A stretch of 64,000 bases of DNA from Immundisolibacter sp049322795 (GCA_049322795.1 JBMOQH010000019.1:124001-188000); one strand, 5' to 3'. Numbered from the stretch's first letter, positions 44,597 to 55,274 are shown. Numbers and translations: made by a program. Notes: a model not told the origin generated them from the sequence alone.

Positions 44597-47500
44597 TTAC
44601 ATGCTGCGCCGGTACTGCCCGCCCACCTGATACAGCGCGTGGCTCATCTGGCCGAGCGTGGCGTGGCGGGCGGCCAGCATCAGCGCCGCGAAGGTGTTCT
44701 CGCCGGCGGTGGCACTGCGTTGCAACTGCGCCAGGGCCGGCTCGCAGCCGTCGCGGTGGCGGGCCTGGAAACCCTGGACGGCATCCAGTTGCAGCGTCTT
44801 CTCGGCCTCGGTGGAGCGGATCAGCTCGCCGCTGAACTCGGCCGCTTGCCCCGCATCGGGCGCCAGATAGGTGTTGACGCCGATGATCGGCAGGCTGCCG
44901 TCGTGCTTGTTGTGCTCGTAGTGCAGGCTCTCGTCCTGGATCTTGCCGCGCTGGTACTGCGTCTCCATGGCGCCCAGCACGCCGCCGCGCTCGGACAGGC
45001 GCTCGAACTCCTGGTACACGGCTTCCTCGACCAGATCCGTCAGCTGCTCGATGATGAAGCTGCCCTGCAGCGGATTTTCGTTCTTGTTCAGGCCCAGCTC
45101 CTTGTTGATGATGAGCTGGATGGCCACCGCCCGGCGCACGGATTCCTCGGTGGGCGTGGTGATGGCCTCGTCGTAGGCGTTGGTGTGCAGGCTGTTGCAG
45201 GTGTCGTACAGCGCGTAGAGCGCCTGCAGCGTGGTGCGGATGTCGTTGAACTGGATCTCCTGCGCGTGCAGGGACCGGCCGGAGGTCTGGATGTGGTACT
45301 TCATCATCTGTGCGCGCGGACTCGCCCCGTAGCGCTCGCGCAGCGCCCGCGCCCAGATGCGCCGCGCCACGCGCCCGAGCACGGCGTATTCCGCGTCCAT
45401 GCCGTTGCTGAAGAAGAACGACAGGTTCGGCGCGAAGTCGTCTATGGCCATGCCGCGCGCGAGGTAGTACTCGACGATGGTGAAGCCGTTGGAAAGCGTG
45501 AAGGCGAGCTGGCTGATCGGGTTCGCGCCGGCCTCGGCGATGTGGTAGCCCGAGATCGACACCGAGTAGAAGTTGCGCACCTGCTGGTCGACGAAGTACT
45601 GCTGGATGTCGCCCATCATGCGCATGGCGAACTCGGTGCTGAAGATGCAGGTGTTCTGGGCCTGGTCTTCCTTCAGGATGTCCGCCTGCACGGTGCCGCG
45701 CACCGATTTGAGCGTGGCCGCGGCGATGCGGGCGTAGGTGTCGGCATCGACCAATTGGTCGCCGGTCACGCCGAGCAGGCCAAGGCCCAGCCCGTCGTTG
45801 CCGGGCGGCAGCTCGCCGGCATAGGCCGGCCGCGGCTTGCCGGCCAGGAGTTCGTCGATCGTTTGCTGCGCCGCCGGCCACTGCCCGGTTTCGCGCAGGT
45901 GTTTTTCCACCTGCTGGTCGATGGCGGCGTTCAGAAACATGGCCAGGATCATCGGCGCCGGGCCGTTGATGGTCATCGACACCGAGGTCGTCGGCGCGCA
46001 CAGGTCGAAGCCCGAGTAGAGCTTCTTCATGTCGTCCAGGCAGCAGATGGACACGCCGGAGTTGCCGACCTTGCCGTAGATGTCCGGCCGCGGGTGCGGG
46101 TCCTCGCCGTACAGGGTGACCGAGTCGAAGGCGGTGGACAGGCGCGCCGCCGGCTGCCCTTGGGACAGGTAATGAAAGCGCCGGTTGGTGCGCTCGGGCG
46201 TGCCCTCGCCGGCGAACATGCGCGTCGGGTCCTCGCCGGCGCGCCGGTACGGGTACACGCCGCCAGTGTAGGGATAGGCGCCCGGCAGGTTCTCGTTGCC
46301 GAGATAGCGCAGCAGCTCGCCCCAGTCGCGGTGCGGCGGCGGCGCCAGCTTGGGAATGCGCAGGCCGGACAGGGTCTCGACATAGTTCTCGCCGGTCACG
46401 GCGCGGCCGCGCACGTCGTAGGAATAGTGCTCGGCCGTCACCGCCGCGCGCCGCTCCGGCCAGTCGCGCAGCAGGGCGAGCGACTCGTCGCTGAGGTCGC
46501 CGAGCGCCGCGTTGTAGCGCTGGCGCAGCGTCAGCAGCGTGCGGTCGCCGCCGTCGGTGAGCGCATCCGCCGGATACGGCGCCAGCACCGGCGGCAGCGC
46601 CGGGTCGTCGAGCGCCTTGAGGCTCTGGTAGTGGCTCTGCGCCAGGCTGGCGGCTTCGGCCTCGCGCTCGATGCGGGCGCGGATGGCGCGGCCCTCGCCG
46701 GCGATGTCGGCGAGATAACGGCTGCGCTGGCCGGGGATGAGCGCCTTGGCGCGCGGCTCGCGGATGGTGACGTCGAGCTGCGGCGTCCAGCCCGCGGCGT
46801 CGAGGTCCAGCTTCTCGACCAGGCGCCGGCACAGCGACACGAACAGCCAGTTCACGCCGGGGTCGTTGAACTGGCTGGCGATGGTCGGGAACACCGGCAC
46901 CGCCTCGTCCGGCGCGTCGAAGGCATGGCGGTTGCGCCGCCACTGCTTGCGCACGTCGCGCAGGGCGTCCTCGGCGCCGCGCTTCTCGAACTTGTTCAGC
47001 ACCACCAGCTCGGCATAGTCGAGCATGTCGATCTTTTCGAGCTGCGTGGCGGCGCCGTACTCGGCGGTCATCACGTACACGGGCAGATCGACCAGGTCGA
47101 CGACCTCGCTGTCGCTCTGGCCGATGCCGGCGGTCTCGACCACGATCAGCCCGAAGCCGCTGTCGGCCAGGAAGTCAATTTCGTCCTTCAGCACCGCCGA
47201 GGTGGCCAGGTGCGAGCGGCGCGTGGCGACGGAGCGCATGAAGATGCGTTCGTCGGCCAGCGCGTTCAGGCGGATGCGATCGCCGAGCAGGGCGCCGCCG
47301 GTGCGCCGGCGGGTGGGGTCCACCGCCAGCATGGCCACGCGCAGGTCCGGGAAGTGCCGCACGAAACGCAGCAGCAGCTCGTCGGTGAGGCTGGACTTGC
47401 CGGCGCCGCCGGGACCGGTGATGCCGACCACCGGCGGGCGCTTCGCGCCGGCCCGGGGCCAGACGGCCGCGAAGCGCATGCGGGCCGGCTCGTCGCCGGG

Positions 47501-48037
47501 GTGGTTCTCGATGGCGGTCAGGCACCGCGCGATGGCCAGATGGTCCGCCGCGTCGGTCGGGCGCGTCGGCAGGGTGTCCACGCGGTGCCGCGCGGTGCGC
47601 GAGAGCATGTCGGCGATCATGCCGTCGAGCCCCAGCGCGCGGCCGTCTTCCGGGCTGTAGATGCGCTCCACGCCGTAGTTTTCGAGCTGCCGGATCTCGG
47701 CCGGCACGATCACCCCGCCGCCGCCGCCGAACACCCGCACATGGGCTGCGCCCGCCTCGCGCAGCAGGTCCACCATGTACTTGAAGTACTCGACGTGCCC
47801 GCCCTGGTAGGACGACACCGAGATGCCGTCGGCGTCTTCCTGCAGGGCGGCGCGCACGATTTCCTGCACGCCACGGTTGTGGCCGAGGTGAATCACCTCG
47901 GCGCCCTGCTCCTGCATCAGCCGGCGCATGATGTTGATGGCCGCGTCGTGGCCGTCGAACAGCGAGGCGGCGGTGACGAAACGCAGCGGGCGGACGGCGG
48001 TTGCCGCGTCGGTTTCGGCTGAGCGCTGGGGATGCAT
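44597..48037 (-). CDS. icmF: fused acyl-CoA mutase with G-protein chaperone (IcmF)
   Basis: Adenosylcobalamin-dependent isobutyryl-CoA mutase type, 1146 aa. Order: B12-binding domain (residues 20-145, SLFDGHDAAINIMRRL with lower-ligand His30, SSYQGGHVEYF), MeaB-like GTPase (P-loop GPGGAGKS at 208-215; NKFEKRG), and a methylmalonyl-CoA-mutase-like barrel (GAYPYTGGVYPYRR, TRMFAGEGTPERTNRRF, FSTEFAMRMMGD). It interconverts isobutyryl- and n-butyryl-CoA or related branched acyl-CoAs (pivalyl, isovaleryl in some). The ATG at 48037 gives a normal IcmF N terminus. It supports degradation of branched intermediates. Confidence 0.95.
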   Translation of the reverse strand: MHPQRSAETDAATAVRPLRFVTAASLFDGHDAAINIMRRLMQEQGAEVIHLGHNRGVQEIVRAALQEDADGISVSSYQGGHVEYFKYMVDLLREAGAAHVRVFGGGGGVIVPAEIRQLENYGVERIYSPEDGRALGLDGMIADMLSRTARHRVDTLPTRPTDAADHLAIARCLTAIENHPGDEPARMRFAAVWPRAGAKRPPVVGITGPGGAGKSSLTDELLLRFVRHFPDLRVAMLAVDPTRRRTGGALLGDRIRLNALADERIFMRSVATRRSHLATSAVLKDEIDFLADSGFGLIVVETAGIGQSDSEVVDLVDLPVYVMTAEYGAATQLEKIDMLDYAELVVLNKFEKRGAEDALRDVRKQWRRNRHAFDAPDEAVPVFPTIASQFNDPGVNWLFVSLCRRLVEKLDLDAAGWTPQLDVTIREPRAKALIPGQRSRYLADIAGEGRAIRARIEREAEAASLAQSHYQSLKALDDPALPPVLAPYPADALTDGGDRTLLTLRQRYNAALGDLSDESLALLRDWPERRAAVTAEHYSYDVRGRAVTGENYVETLSGLRIPKLAPPPHRDWGELLRYLGNENLPGAYPYTGGVYPYRRAGEDPTRMFAGEGTPERTNRRFHYLSQGQPAARLSTAFDSVTLYGEDPHPRPDIYGKVGNSGVSICCLDDMKKLYSGFDLCAPTTSVSMTINGPAPMILAMFLNAAIDQQVEKHLRETGQWPAAQQTIDELLAGKPRPAYAGELPPGNDGLGLGLLGVTGDQLVDADTYARIAAATLKSVRGTVQADILKEDQAQNTCIFSTEFAMRMMGDIQQYFVDQQVRNFYSVSISGYHIAEAGANPISQLAFTLSNGFTIVEYYLARGMAIDDFAPNLSFFFSNGMDAEYAVLGRVARRIWARALRERYGASPRAQMMKYHIQTSGRSLHAQEIQFNDIRTTLQALYALYDTCNSLHTNAYDEAITTPTEESVRRAVAIQLIINKELGLNKNENPLQGSFIIEQLTDLVEEAVYQEFERLSERGGVLGAMETQYQRGKIQDESLHYEHNKHDGSLPIIGVNTYLAPDAGQAAEFSGELIRSTEAEKTLQLDAVQGFQARHRDGCEPALAQLQRSATAGENTFAALMLAARHATLGQMSHALYQVGGQYRRSM

Positions 48038-48154
48038 GGGAGACTCCGTGATCGGACCGGCGCGGCGGACAGGGGCGCGCAAAGCGGTGGCAGCGAATTC
48101 TAAACGGCCGTCAGGTTGCACACCGGCGCCCCGCCGCGCGGCCTTGGGGCCGGG

Positions 48155-49498
48155 TCAGCGCGGCGCTCGTCCGTGCGCATCCTTCAGCGCTTGCTGCGCC
48201 GCCTGCAGGGCAAGGCTGATGTCGACCGGATAGGGCGCTGCCGGTTCCAGCGCCCGCAGCGCGGCTGGCAGGCACTCGAGCTGCTCGGCGGCGTGGGCGC
48301 GGGCGCCGGCGGTATCGACCCGCCCGGCCGGCAGCCGGCGGCCATCCCGCATCACGCACTCCAGCAGCGGCTCGCCGGGCAGCCGTTCGTCGTGGCGGGC
48401 GATGGTGTCGCCGACGGCGAGGCCGTCGACATGGCGGCGGAACACCTGCTTGCGACCCGGCAGGCTGACCTTGCCGGGCGACAGCTTGCCGCAGTCCTGA
48501 CCGGCGTAGGCCACCAGCTTGTAGGCGGCGTCCAGATACGGCCGGTCGGCCACCACGTCCACCGCGGTGCCGACGCCGAAGCCGTCGATGGGCGCGCCGT
48601 CCGCCAGCAGGGCGGCGATGGCGTGCTCGTCGAGACCGCCGCTGGCCATGATGCGCACCTGCGGCATGCCGGCGGCATCCAGCAGCGCCCGCGCCGCCTT
48701 GGCCAGGGCGCCGAGGTCGCCGGAATCGAGCCGCACGGCGCTCACCTGGAAGCGATCGTCCAGCTGTCGCGCCAGGTCGATGACCTGCCGCACACCGTCC
48801 AGCGTGTCGTAGGTGTCCACCAGCAGCGTGGTGCCGGGAAACTCGGCGGCGAAGCGGGCGAAGGAATCGGCCTCGCTGGCGTGGGCCTGCACGTAGCTGT
48901 GGGCCACCGTGCCGGCCACTGGAATGCCGTAGCGGCGGCCGGCCTCGGCGTTGGATGTGCCGTCGTAGCCGGCGATGTACAGCGCCCGTGCGCAGGCAAT
49001 GGCGGCGTCCACGCCGTGCGCCCGGCGCGCGCCGAAATCGACGAGGCTGCGCCCCTGCGCCGCCCGCGCCACCCGCGCGCCCTTGCTGGCCACCAGCGTC
49101 GGGTAATGCAGCAGGTTCAGCACCGCCGTTTCGACGATCTGCGCCTGCGGCATCGGCGCCTCCACGGTCAGCAGCGGCTCGTCGGCAAACAGCGGCGTGC
49201 CTTCCGGCATAGCGTATACGTTGCCGGTGAAACGCAGCGACCTGAGATGCTCCAGGAATTCCGGCTTGAACTTGCCAAGACGGCGCAGGTAGTCGATATC
49301 CTGCCCGCTGACGGCGAACTGTTCCAGGTAATCGAGCACCGCCTCCAGCCCGCAGGCCAGCAGGAAATTGCGCTTCGGCAGCTTGCGGGCGAACACGTCG
49401 AACACCGCCGGGGCGGTCATGCCCTCGGCCCAGTAGGCCTGCAGCATGGTCAGCTCGTACAGGTCCGTGAACAGTGCCGGGATGGGCGGTGCGGTTAT
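48155..49498 (-). CDS. pncB: nicotinate phosphoribosyltransferase
   Basis: Converts nicotinate and PRPP to NaMN in NAD salvage (about 447 aa). TDLYELTMLQAYW near the N terminus, DFGARRAHGVDAA, GTVAHSYVQAHASE and VRLDSGDLGAL are diagnostic. No ATG, GTG or TTG lies in frame before the conserved TDLYELTM for a long distance. The best candidate is an ATA at 49498-49496 that overlaps the pncA stop (ATAA) and lies five bases after GGAG; an ATC (49483) or CTG (49474) are alternatives. Coupled to pncA, which supplies nicotinate. Confidence 0.9.
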   Translation of the reverse strand: MTAPPIPALFTDLYELTMLQAYWAEGMTAPAVFDVFARKLPKRNFLLACGLEAVLDYLEQFAVSGQDIDYLRRLGKFKPEFLEHLRSLRFTGNVYAMPEGTPLFADEPLLTVEAPMPQAQIVETAVLNLLHYPTLVASKGARVARAAQGRSLVDFGARRAHGVDAAIACARALYIAGYDGTSNAEAGRRYGIPVAGTVAHSYVQAHASEADSFARFAAEFPGTTLLVDTYDTLDGVRQVIDLARQLDDRFQVSAVRLDSGDLGALAKAARALLDAAGMPQVRIMASGGLDEHAIAALLADGAPIDGFGVGTAVDVVADRPYLDAAYKLVAYAGQDCGKLSPGKVSLPGRKQVFRRHVDGLAVGDTIARHDERLPGEPLLECVMRDGRRLPAGRVDTAGARAHAAEQLECLPAALRALEPAAPYPVDISLALQAAQQALKDAHGRAPR

Positions 49499-50076
49499 TC
49501 CAGCTCCGCGCCGGCGGCCGCCAGCTCGGCCAGCGCCCGCTCGCCGTCGCCGGGTGAGAGGTCCACTGCCCGCACCGCGTCGCGCAGCACCACCACCCGG
49601 TAGCCCAGGCGCAGCGCGTCGAGTGCGGTCTCGCGCACGCAGTAATCCGTGGCTAGCCCGACCACGACCACCCGCGTCACGCCACGGCCGCGCAGCAGGG
49701 CATCGAGCTCCGTCGCGCGCCCGGCGCCGGACCGCGCGTCGCGTACCGAAAAACCCGAGTAGCCGTCCTCGCCGCCGCTGCCCTTGGACACCACCGGACC
49801 GGTCACGACGAGCTGCGGGTGAAACGCCGCGCCCCAGGTGTCCTGCACGCAGTGCACCGGCCACGGCCCGCCGTCCGGCTTGAAATGTGGCGTGTGGGGC
49901 GGGTGCCAGTCGCGCGTGTAGACCACGCCGGCACCGGCGGCCCGAGCGCGGGTGATTTCGGCGTTGATGACCGGCACCACCGCCGCGCCGCCCGGTACGG
50001 TCAGGCTGCCGGCCGGGTCGGCGAAATCGTTCTGCACATCGACCACCAGGAGCGCAGTCTGCGGGTCGTATCGCAT
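49495..50076 (-). CDS. pncA: nicotinamidase
   Basis: Deamidates nicotinamide to nicotinate (193 aa). Catalytic Asp13 (VVDVQNDF), Lys98 region and Cys146 (ATDYCVRET) form the triad, and the metal site is in TRDWHPPHTPHF. The ATG at 50074-50076 precedes the conserved first strand; an earlier in-frame ATG at 50157 would add an unrelated tail. It overlaps the pncB start and forms a two-gene NAD salvage operon. Confidence 0.93.
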   Translation of the reverse strand: MRYDPQTALLVVDVQNDFADPAGSLTVPGGAAVVPVINAEITRARAAGAGVVYTRDWHPPHTPHFKPDGGPWPVHCVQDTWGAAFHPQLVVTGPVVSKGSGGEDGYSGFSVRDARSGAGRATELDALLRGRGVTRVVVVGLATDYCVRETALDALRLGYRVVVLRDAVRAVDLSPGDGERALAELAAAGAELE

Positions 50077-50217
50077 GGGACCGGACCTTGCTTGGGCGTT
50101 TGTAATCATGCGACCGGACCAGCAGCGGCGGCCAGCGTCCCGATTGACGCGGGTCATTGTCTCGCGTCACGCGGCATCGGAGCATGGGCCGTGCCTCGCC
50201 GTCATGGAGCAGCCGCC

Positions 50218-50670
50218 ATGCCCATCGCCGAAATTTGCAGCCGCGGCGTCGTCATCGCCAGCCCGGCCGACTCGCTGCGCACCGTGGCCGAGTTGATGCG
50301 CCAGCACCATGTCGGCAGCGTGGTGGTGACGCGCGACGCGAACGGCTTGGTGTATCCGGTCGGCATCATCACCGACCGGGACATCGTGCTGGCCCTGGTC
50401 GCCAAGAATGTCTCGCCGGATGGGGTGAGCGCCGGCGACGTGATGAGCGAACCGCTGGAAACCGCCGACGAGAACGACGAGGTCTGGCAGGTGCTCGAGC
50501 GCATGCGAAAGCGCGGCGTGCGTCGCCTGCCGGTGGTCGGTGTGCGCGGCGAGCTGGTCGGCATCGTCAGTGCCGACGACCTGCTGGAACTGGTGGCCGA
50601 GGAGGTGGTGAGCCTGGCCCGCATCATCGGCCGCGAGCAGCGCCACGAAGTCGCCCGCCGCAGCGGGTGA
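50218..50670 (+). CDS. tandem CBS-domain protein
   Basis: A 150-residue protein consisting only of a CBS pair (Bateman module): VVIASPADSLRTVAELMRQHHVGSVVV with VGIITDRDIVLALV in the first repeat, and a second ending RRLPVVGVRGELVGIVSADDLLELV. It probably binds an adenine nucleotide and regulates an unknown partner. Divergent from pncA. No fused effector domain. Confidence 0.88.
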   Translation: MPIAEICSRGVVIASPADSLRTVAELMRQHHVGSVVVTRDANGLVYPVGIITDRDIVLALVAKNVSPDGVSAGDVMSEPLETADENDEVWQVLERMRKRGVRRLPVVGVRGELVGIVSADDLLELVAEEVVSLARIIGREQRHEVARRSG

Positions 50671-50879
50671 GATCCCGCCGCGGCGCGGGCACCCGCGCGG
50701 ACGCAAGTCGCGCGGGCCGCTGCTTGAACCCCACTGGCCCGGCATAATGCGCAGCGGTGAGGCCTTGCCGTTCCGGGCGCCCTACCGGAACCGGTGCGGC
50801 TGACCGCCCTGCATCGATCGACAAGGCATTTTGGCGTGCAAGTGACGGTGCGCCTGTTCTCAATAAAGAGGAGACTGCG

Positions 50880-51773
50880 ATGACGGCCAGATTGGAACTC
50901 GGCTATCTGGGCTTCGAGGTATCAGACGTCGAGGCCTGGGACCGCCTGCTGACGCAGGTGATCGGCATGACCGCCAACGGCCGTAACGTGGACGGCTCGC
51001 AGGCCTACCGCATGGACGAGTTCGCACAGCGCCTGTTCCTGCAGCAGGGTTCGGCCGACGACCTTTGCGCGCTTGGTCTGGCCGCCTACAACCGGGACGA
51101 GTTCGACGGTCTGTGTGGGCGGCTGCGCGCGGCCGGCATCGAGCTGCAACAGGGCACGCCCGAGCAACTGCGCGCCCGGCATGTGGATCATCTGGTCCGC
51201 TTCAGCGACCCCTGGGGCAACCCGCTGGAGCTGTGCCTGGGCCTGAAGACCTCGCCGACGCCGTTCGGCTCGCCGGTGCAGCCGGCCGGCTTCGTGACCG
51301 GCGACATGGGCATGGGCCACCTGGTTCTGGTGGCCCCGGATCTGGAGGCCGCGACGCGCTTCTATACCGACGTGATCGGCATGTCGATCTCGGACACCGG
51401 CGCCGAGGAATGGGCCGGCATCGTCCTGTCGGCGGTGTTCATGTATTCGAACCCGCGGCACCACACGATCGCGCTCGGCGGCGGCGTGCCTGCCGTCAAG
51501 CGCATCGCGCACTTCGAAGTGCACGTGCCGAGCATCGACGACGTGGGCCTGGCCTGGGATCGCACGCGCGCCGCCGGCGTGGAAGTGACCCACATGCCCG
51601 GCCGCCACACCGAGGGCGTGTACTCGTTCTACGGCCGCACGCCGTCGGGCTTCGAGTACGAGGTGGGCACCGAGGGCTTCCGCGTGGATGCCAACTGGCG
51701 CCAGCGCCACCTGTCGCGCTTCACGCTGTGGGGCCACCACGTGCCGAGCGCCACCGAGACGGCGCCGGCCTGA
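50880..51773 (+). CDS. type I extradiol catechol dioxygenase (BphC-like)
   Basis: Two-domain VOC-fold dioxygenase (297 aa) that opens catecholic rings next to the diol. Aligning by motif with 2,3-dihydroxybiphenyl dioxygenase, Fe(II) ligands are His147 (GMGHLVLV), His211 (RIAHFEVHV) and Glu261 (SGFEYEVG), with acid/base His195 (RHHTIAL) and Tyr251. All catalytic residues are intact. AAAGAGGAG precedes the ATG. It can process diols produced by the Rieske oxygenases, although no cis-diol dehydrogenase is seen in the window. Confidence 0.92.
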   Translation: MTARLELGYLGFEVSDVEAWDRLLTQVIGMTANGRNVDGSQAYRMDEFAQRLFLQQGSADDLCALGLAAYNRDEFDGLCGRLRAAGIELQQGTPEQLRARHVDHLVRFSDPWGNPLELCLGLKTSPTPFGSPVQPAGFVTGDMGMGHLVLVAPDLEAATRFYTDVIGMSISDTGAEEWAGIVLSAVFMYSNPRHHTIALGGGVPAVKRIAHFEVHVPSIDDVGLAWDRTRAAGVEVTHMPGRHTEGVYSFYGRTPSGFEYEVGTEGFRVDANWRQRHLSRFTLWGHHVPSATETAPA

Positions 51774-51877
51774 GCACGGCAGCCGACGGGCGAGGCCACA
51801 CGGGACGGCGATAGGCCAGACCGGCGTCGCCCAGCGTCGGTCACGGCGTCGGACCAGACTCCGCCCGAGGTTCTCCA

Positions 51878-52642
51878 ATGCTGGAAGCGGTGCTGCGCCG
51901 GCAGGGCTGGATCCTCGCCCTGTGCCTGACCGGCATCGCGGCGCTGGCCTGGTGGTACACGCTCGAAATCGGCGCGCGCATGACCACCAGCATGGGCGCC
52001 ATGGCGACGCTCGGCGCGCACCGCATGGTGCTCGGACCGGGCGAGGTGGCGATCACCTTCCTCATGTGGGTGGTGATGATGGTGGCCATGATGCTGCCAG
52101 CCGCCACGCCGGCGGTGTTGCTGCACGCCGCGGCCGCCCGCCGGCGGCAGGATGGCCGTCGCGCCGTGCGCACCGGGCTGTTCGTGCTCGGTTATCTCGC
52201 TGCCTGGACGCTGTTCAGCGTCGTCGCCACCGGCCTGCAGTGGCTGCTGCACGACCTGGCGCTGCTGACCGGCGCCATGGCGATCGAATCGCGGCCGATC
52301 GCCGCTCTGGTGCTGATCGGCACCGGTCTTTACCAGTGGTCGCCGCTGAAGTACGCCTGCCTGCGCCATTGCCAGTCGCCGCTGGCGTTTTTCATGAGCC
52401 ACTGGCGTGACGGCCACGCCGGCGCCGCACGCATGGGTTTCGAGCATGGGCTTTACTGCGTCGGCTGCTGCTGGCTGCTGATGCTGATCCTGTTCCTGGT
52501 GGGCGTGATGAACGTGGCCTGGGTGGCCGCCATCGCGATCTACGTGCTGGCCGAGAAGATCTTGCCGGGCGGCCGGCGGCTGAGCCAGGCGAGCGGTGTC
52601 ATGGCGATCGGCCTCGGGTGCGCGCTGCTGGTGGGGACTTGA
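51878..52642 (+). CDS. DUF2182 integral membrane protein
   Basis: A 254-residue protein with about six spans. It has the DUF2182 hallmarks WVVMMVAMMLPAATPAV and KYACLRHCQSPLAFFMSHWR, followed by GFEHGLYCVGCCWLLM. The paired Met-Met and Cys/His residues in and near membrane spans suggest metal binding (copper or nickel); function is not established. It lies about 100 bases after the extradiol dioxygenase and may be co-transcribed. Confidence 0.85.
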   Translation: MLEAVLRRQGWILALCLTGIAALAWWYTLEIGARMTTSMGAMATLGAHRMVLGPGEVAITFLMWVVMMVAMMLPAATPAVLLHAAAARRRQDGRRAVRTGLFVLGYLAAWTLFSVVATGLQWLLHDLALLTGAMAIESRPIAALVLIGTGLYQWSPLKYACLRHCQSPLAFFMSHWRDGHAGAARMGFEHGLYCVGCCWLLMLILFLVGVMNVAWVAAIAIYVLAEKILPGGRRLSQASGVMAIGLGCALLVGT

Positions 52643-52658
52643 TCGGCGAGCGCGCCGA
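52643..52658. terminator. short hairpin between DUF2182 and folE genes
   Basis: TCGGCG and CGCCGA arms with a 4-base loop lie in the 21-base gap of two convergent genes. Probably contributes to bidirectional termination; weak evidence. Confidence 0.35.
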
Positions 52659-52663
52659 CCGGC

Positions 52664-53386
52664 TCAGGCCGTCTTGCTCTTGAGCAGCGCCAGGAATTCC
52701 CGCCGCAGGCTGGCGTCGGTCAGAAACACGCCGCGCATGACGCTGTTGGTCATCTTGGAGTCGGTGTCCTTCACGCCGCGCCACTGCATGCAGAAGTGGT
52801 CGGCTTCCATGACCATCGCCAGACCATCCGGGCGCATGCGGTCCTCGAACAGGTCCGCCAGGCGCTTGACGGCCTCTTCCTGAATCTGCGGCCGGCTCAT
52901 CACCCAGTCGGCCAGACGCACGTACTTGGACAGGCCGATCAGGTTCGAATGCTCGTTTGGCAGGATGCCGATCCACACCTTGCCGATGATCGGGCACAGG
53001 TGGTGCGAGCAGGCGCTGCGGATGGTGATCGGGCCGACGATCATCAGCTCGTTCAGGCGCTCCACGTTCGGGAACTCCGTCACGTCCGGCGCCGGCCGAT
53101 AGCGGCCGCTGAACACCTCGTTCAGGTACATCTTGGCCACGCGTCGCGCCGTTTCGCGCGTGTTGTGGTCGCTGTCGGTATCGATGACCAGGCTGTGCAG
53201 AACGTCGACCAGCTTGCTCTCGACCTCCGCCTGCAACAGCGGCAGTTCGCCGTGCTCGATGAAGGCGGCGATGTTGTCATTGGCGTGAAAGCGCACCCCG
53301 GCGCGCTCCAGGCGCTGGCGTATGCGGTCTGACACCGGCTGAGCGCTGGCAAGGCCGCCCTGGGACGGCAGGTCAGGCTGATTCAT
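52664..53386 (-). CDS. folE: GTP cyclohydrolase I, type IA
   Basis: Zinc-dependent homodecameric enzyme making dihydroneopterin triphosphate (240 aa). CSHHLCPIIGKVWIGILPNE carries the zinc Cys/His and catalytic His, GLSKYVRLADW follows, and the second zinc Cys is in DHFCMQWRGVKD. The start ATG at 53384-53386 gives a short variable N terminus. It duplicates the function of FolE2 at 19807-20619 with a different metal requirement. Confidence 0.95.
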   Translation of the reverse strand: MNQPDLPSQGGLASAQPVSDRIRQRLERAGVRFHANDNIAAFIEHGELPLLQAEVESKLVDVLHSLVIDTDSDHNTRETARRVAKMYLNEVFSGRYRPAPDVTEFPNVERLNELMIVGPITIRSACSHHLCPIIGKVWIGILPNEHSNLIGLSKYVRLADWVMSRPQIQEEAVKRLADLFEDRMRPDGLAMVMEADHFCMQWRGVKDTDSKMTNSVMRGVFLTDASLRREFLALLKSKTA

Positions 53387-53530
53387 GGGGGAACCTGAAA
53401 AAACGCATTGGCCGGATGCTAAACCGAATCCCGGCGGCGGGCACCTGCCGCTGCAGGCGCCTGCGTGAGGTTGACGGTGGCTGCTGTGGTGCAATGGGGC
53501 GCAACGCCGCCGCCCCGCCTCGTTTTTCAC

Positions 53531-53935
53531 ATGGCCATCACGCCCGACCCGCGCGACCTCGAATTCGTGTTCATCCGCGCCAGCGGACCGGGCGGCCAGA
53601 ACGTGAACAAAGTGTCGAGCGCCCTGCAACTGCGCTTCAACACGCGCGGCTTCACGCCCATCGACGATGCCGTGCGCGAGCGTCTGACCCGTCTCGCCGG
53701 GCGACGCCTGAGCGCCGACGGCGTGCTGATTCTGGAGGCGCAGCGCTTTCGCACCCAGGAGGGCAACCGCGCCGACGCGCTGGAGCGTCTGGCAGCGCTG
53801 CTCGACGCTGCCTGCAAGGCGCCCAAGGCGCGGCGCGCGACCCGGCCAACGCGCGCGTCGCGCGAGCGCCGTCTCGATGCCAAGCAGCAACAGGGCGCGG
53901 CGAAGCGCCTGCGCCGCAAGCCGGCGATCGACTGA
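53531..53935 (+). CDS. arfB: alternative ribosome-rescue factor ArfB (peptidyl-tRNA hydrolase)
   Basis: A 134-residue class I release-factor-like hydrolase that rescues ribosomes stalled on truncated mRNA. The catalytic GGQ is in ASGPGGQNVNKVSSA (Gln coordinated), and a Lys/Arg-rich C-terminal tail (ARRATRPTRASRERR, KRLRRK) probes the empty mRNA channel. It is a backup to the tmRNA/SmpB system, which is also in this window. The ATG at 53531 is the family start. Confidence 0.9.
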   Translation: MAITPDPRDLEFVFIRASGPGGQNVNKVSSALQLRFNTRGFTPIDDAVRERLTRLAGRRLSADGVLILEAQRFRTQEGNRADALERLAALLDAACKAPKARRATRPTRASRERRLDAKQQQGAAKRLRRKPAID

Positions 53936-54065
53936 GCGCGGACGCACTTCGAGCGGCGTCGGGGGCTGTGTCTGCTCGCCGCCTCCTTAACGACTGGCCG
54001 GTAAACGCCCCGTTCGTGAGACCATTTGCGCCCTTCCCGCCCGCCACACTTCGCTGGAGACCGCC

Positions 54066-55274
<1,209 letters not shown>

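Noticed and set aside
44639..48022. Plus-strand open frame of 1127 codons opposite icmF
   Set aside because: Antisense to a clear IcmF gene; composition (Val/Arg/Gln/His rich, no domain) is typical of high-GC shadow frames.
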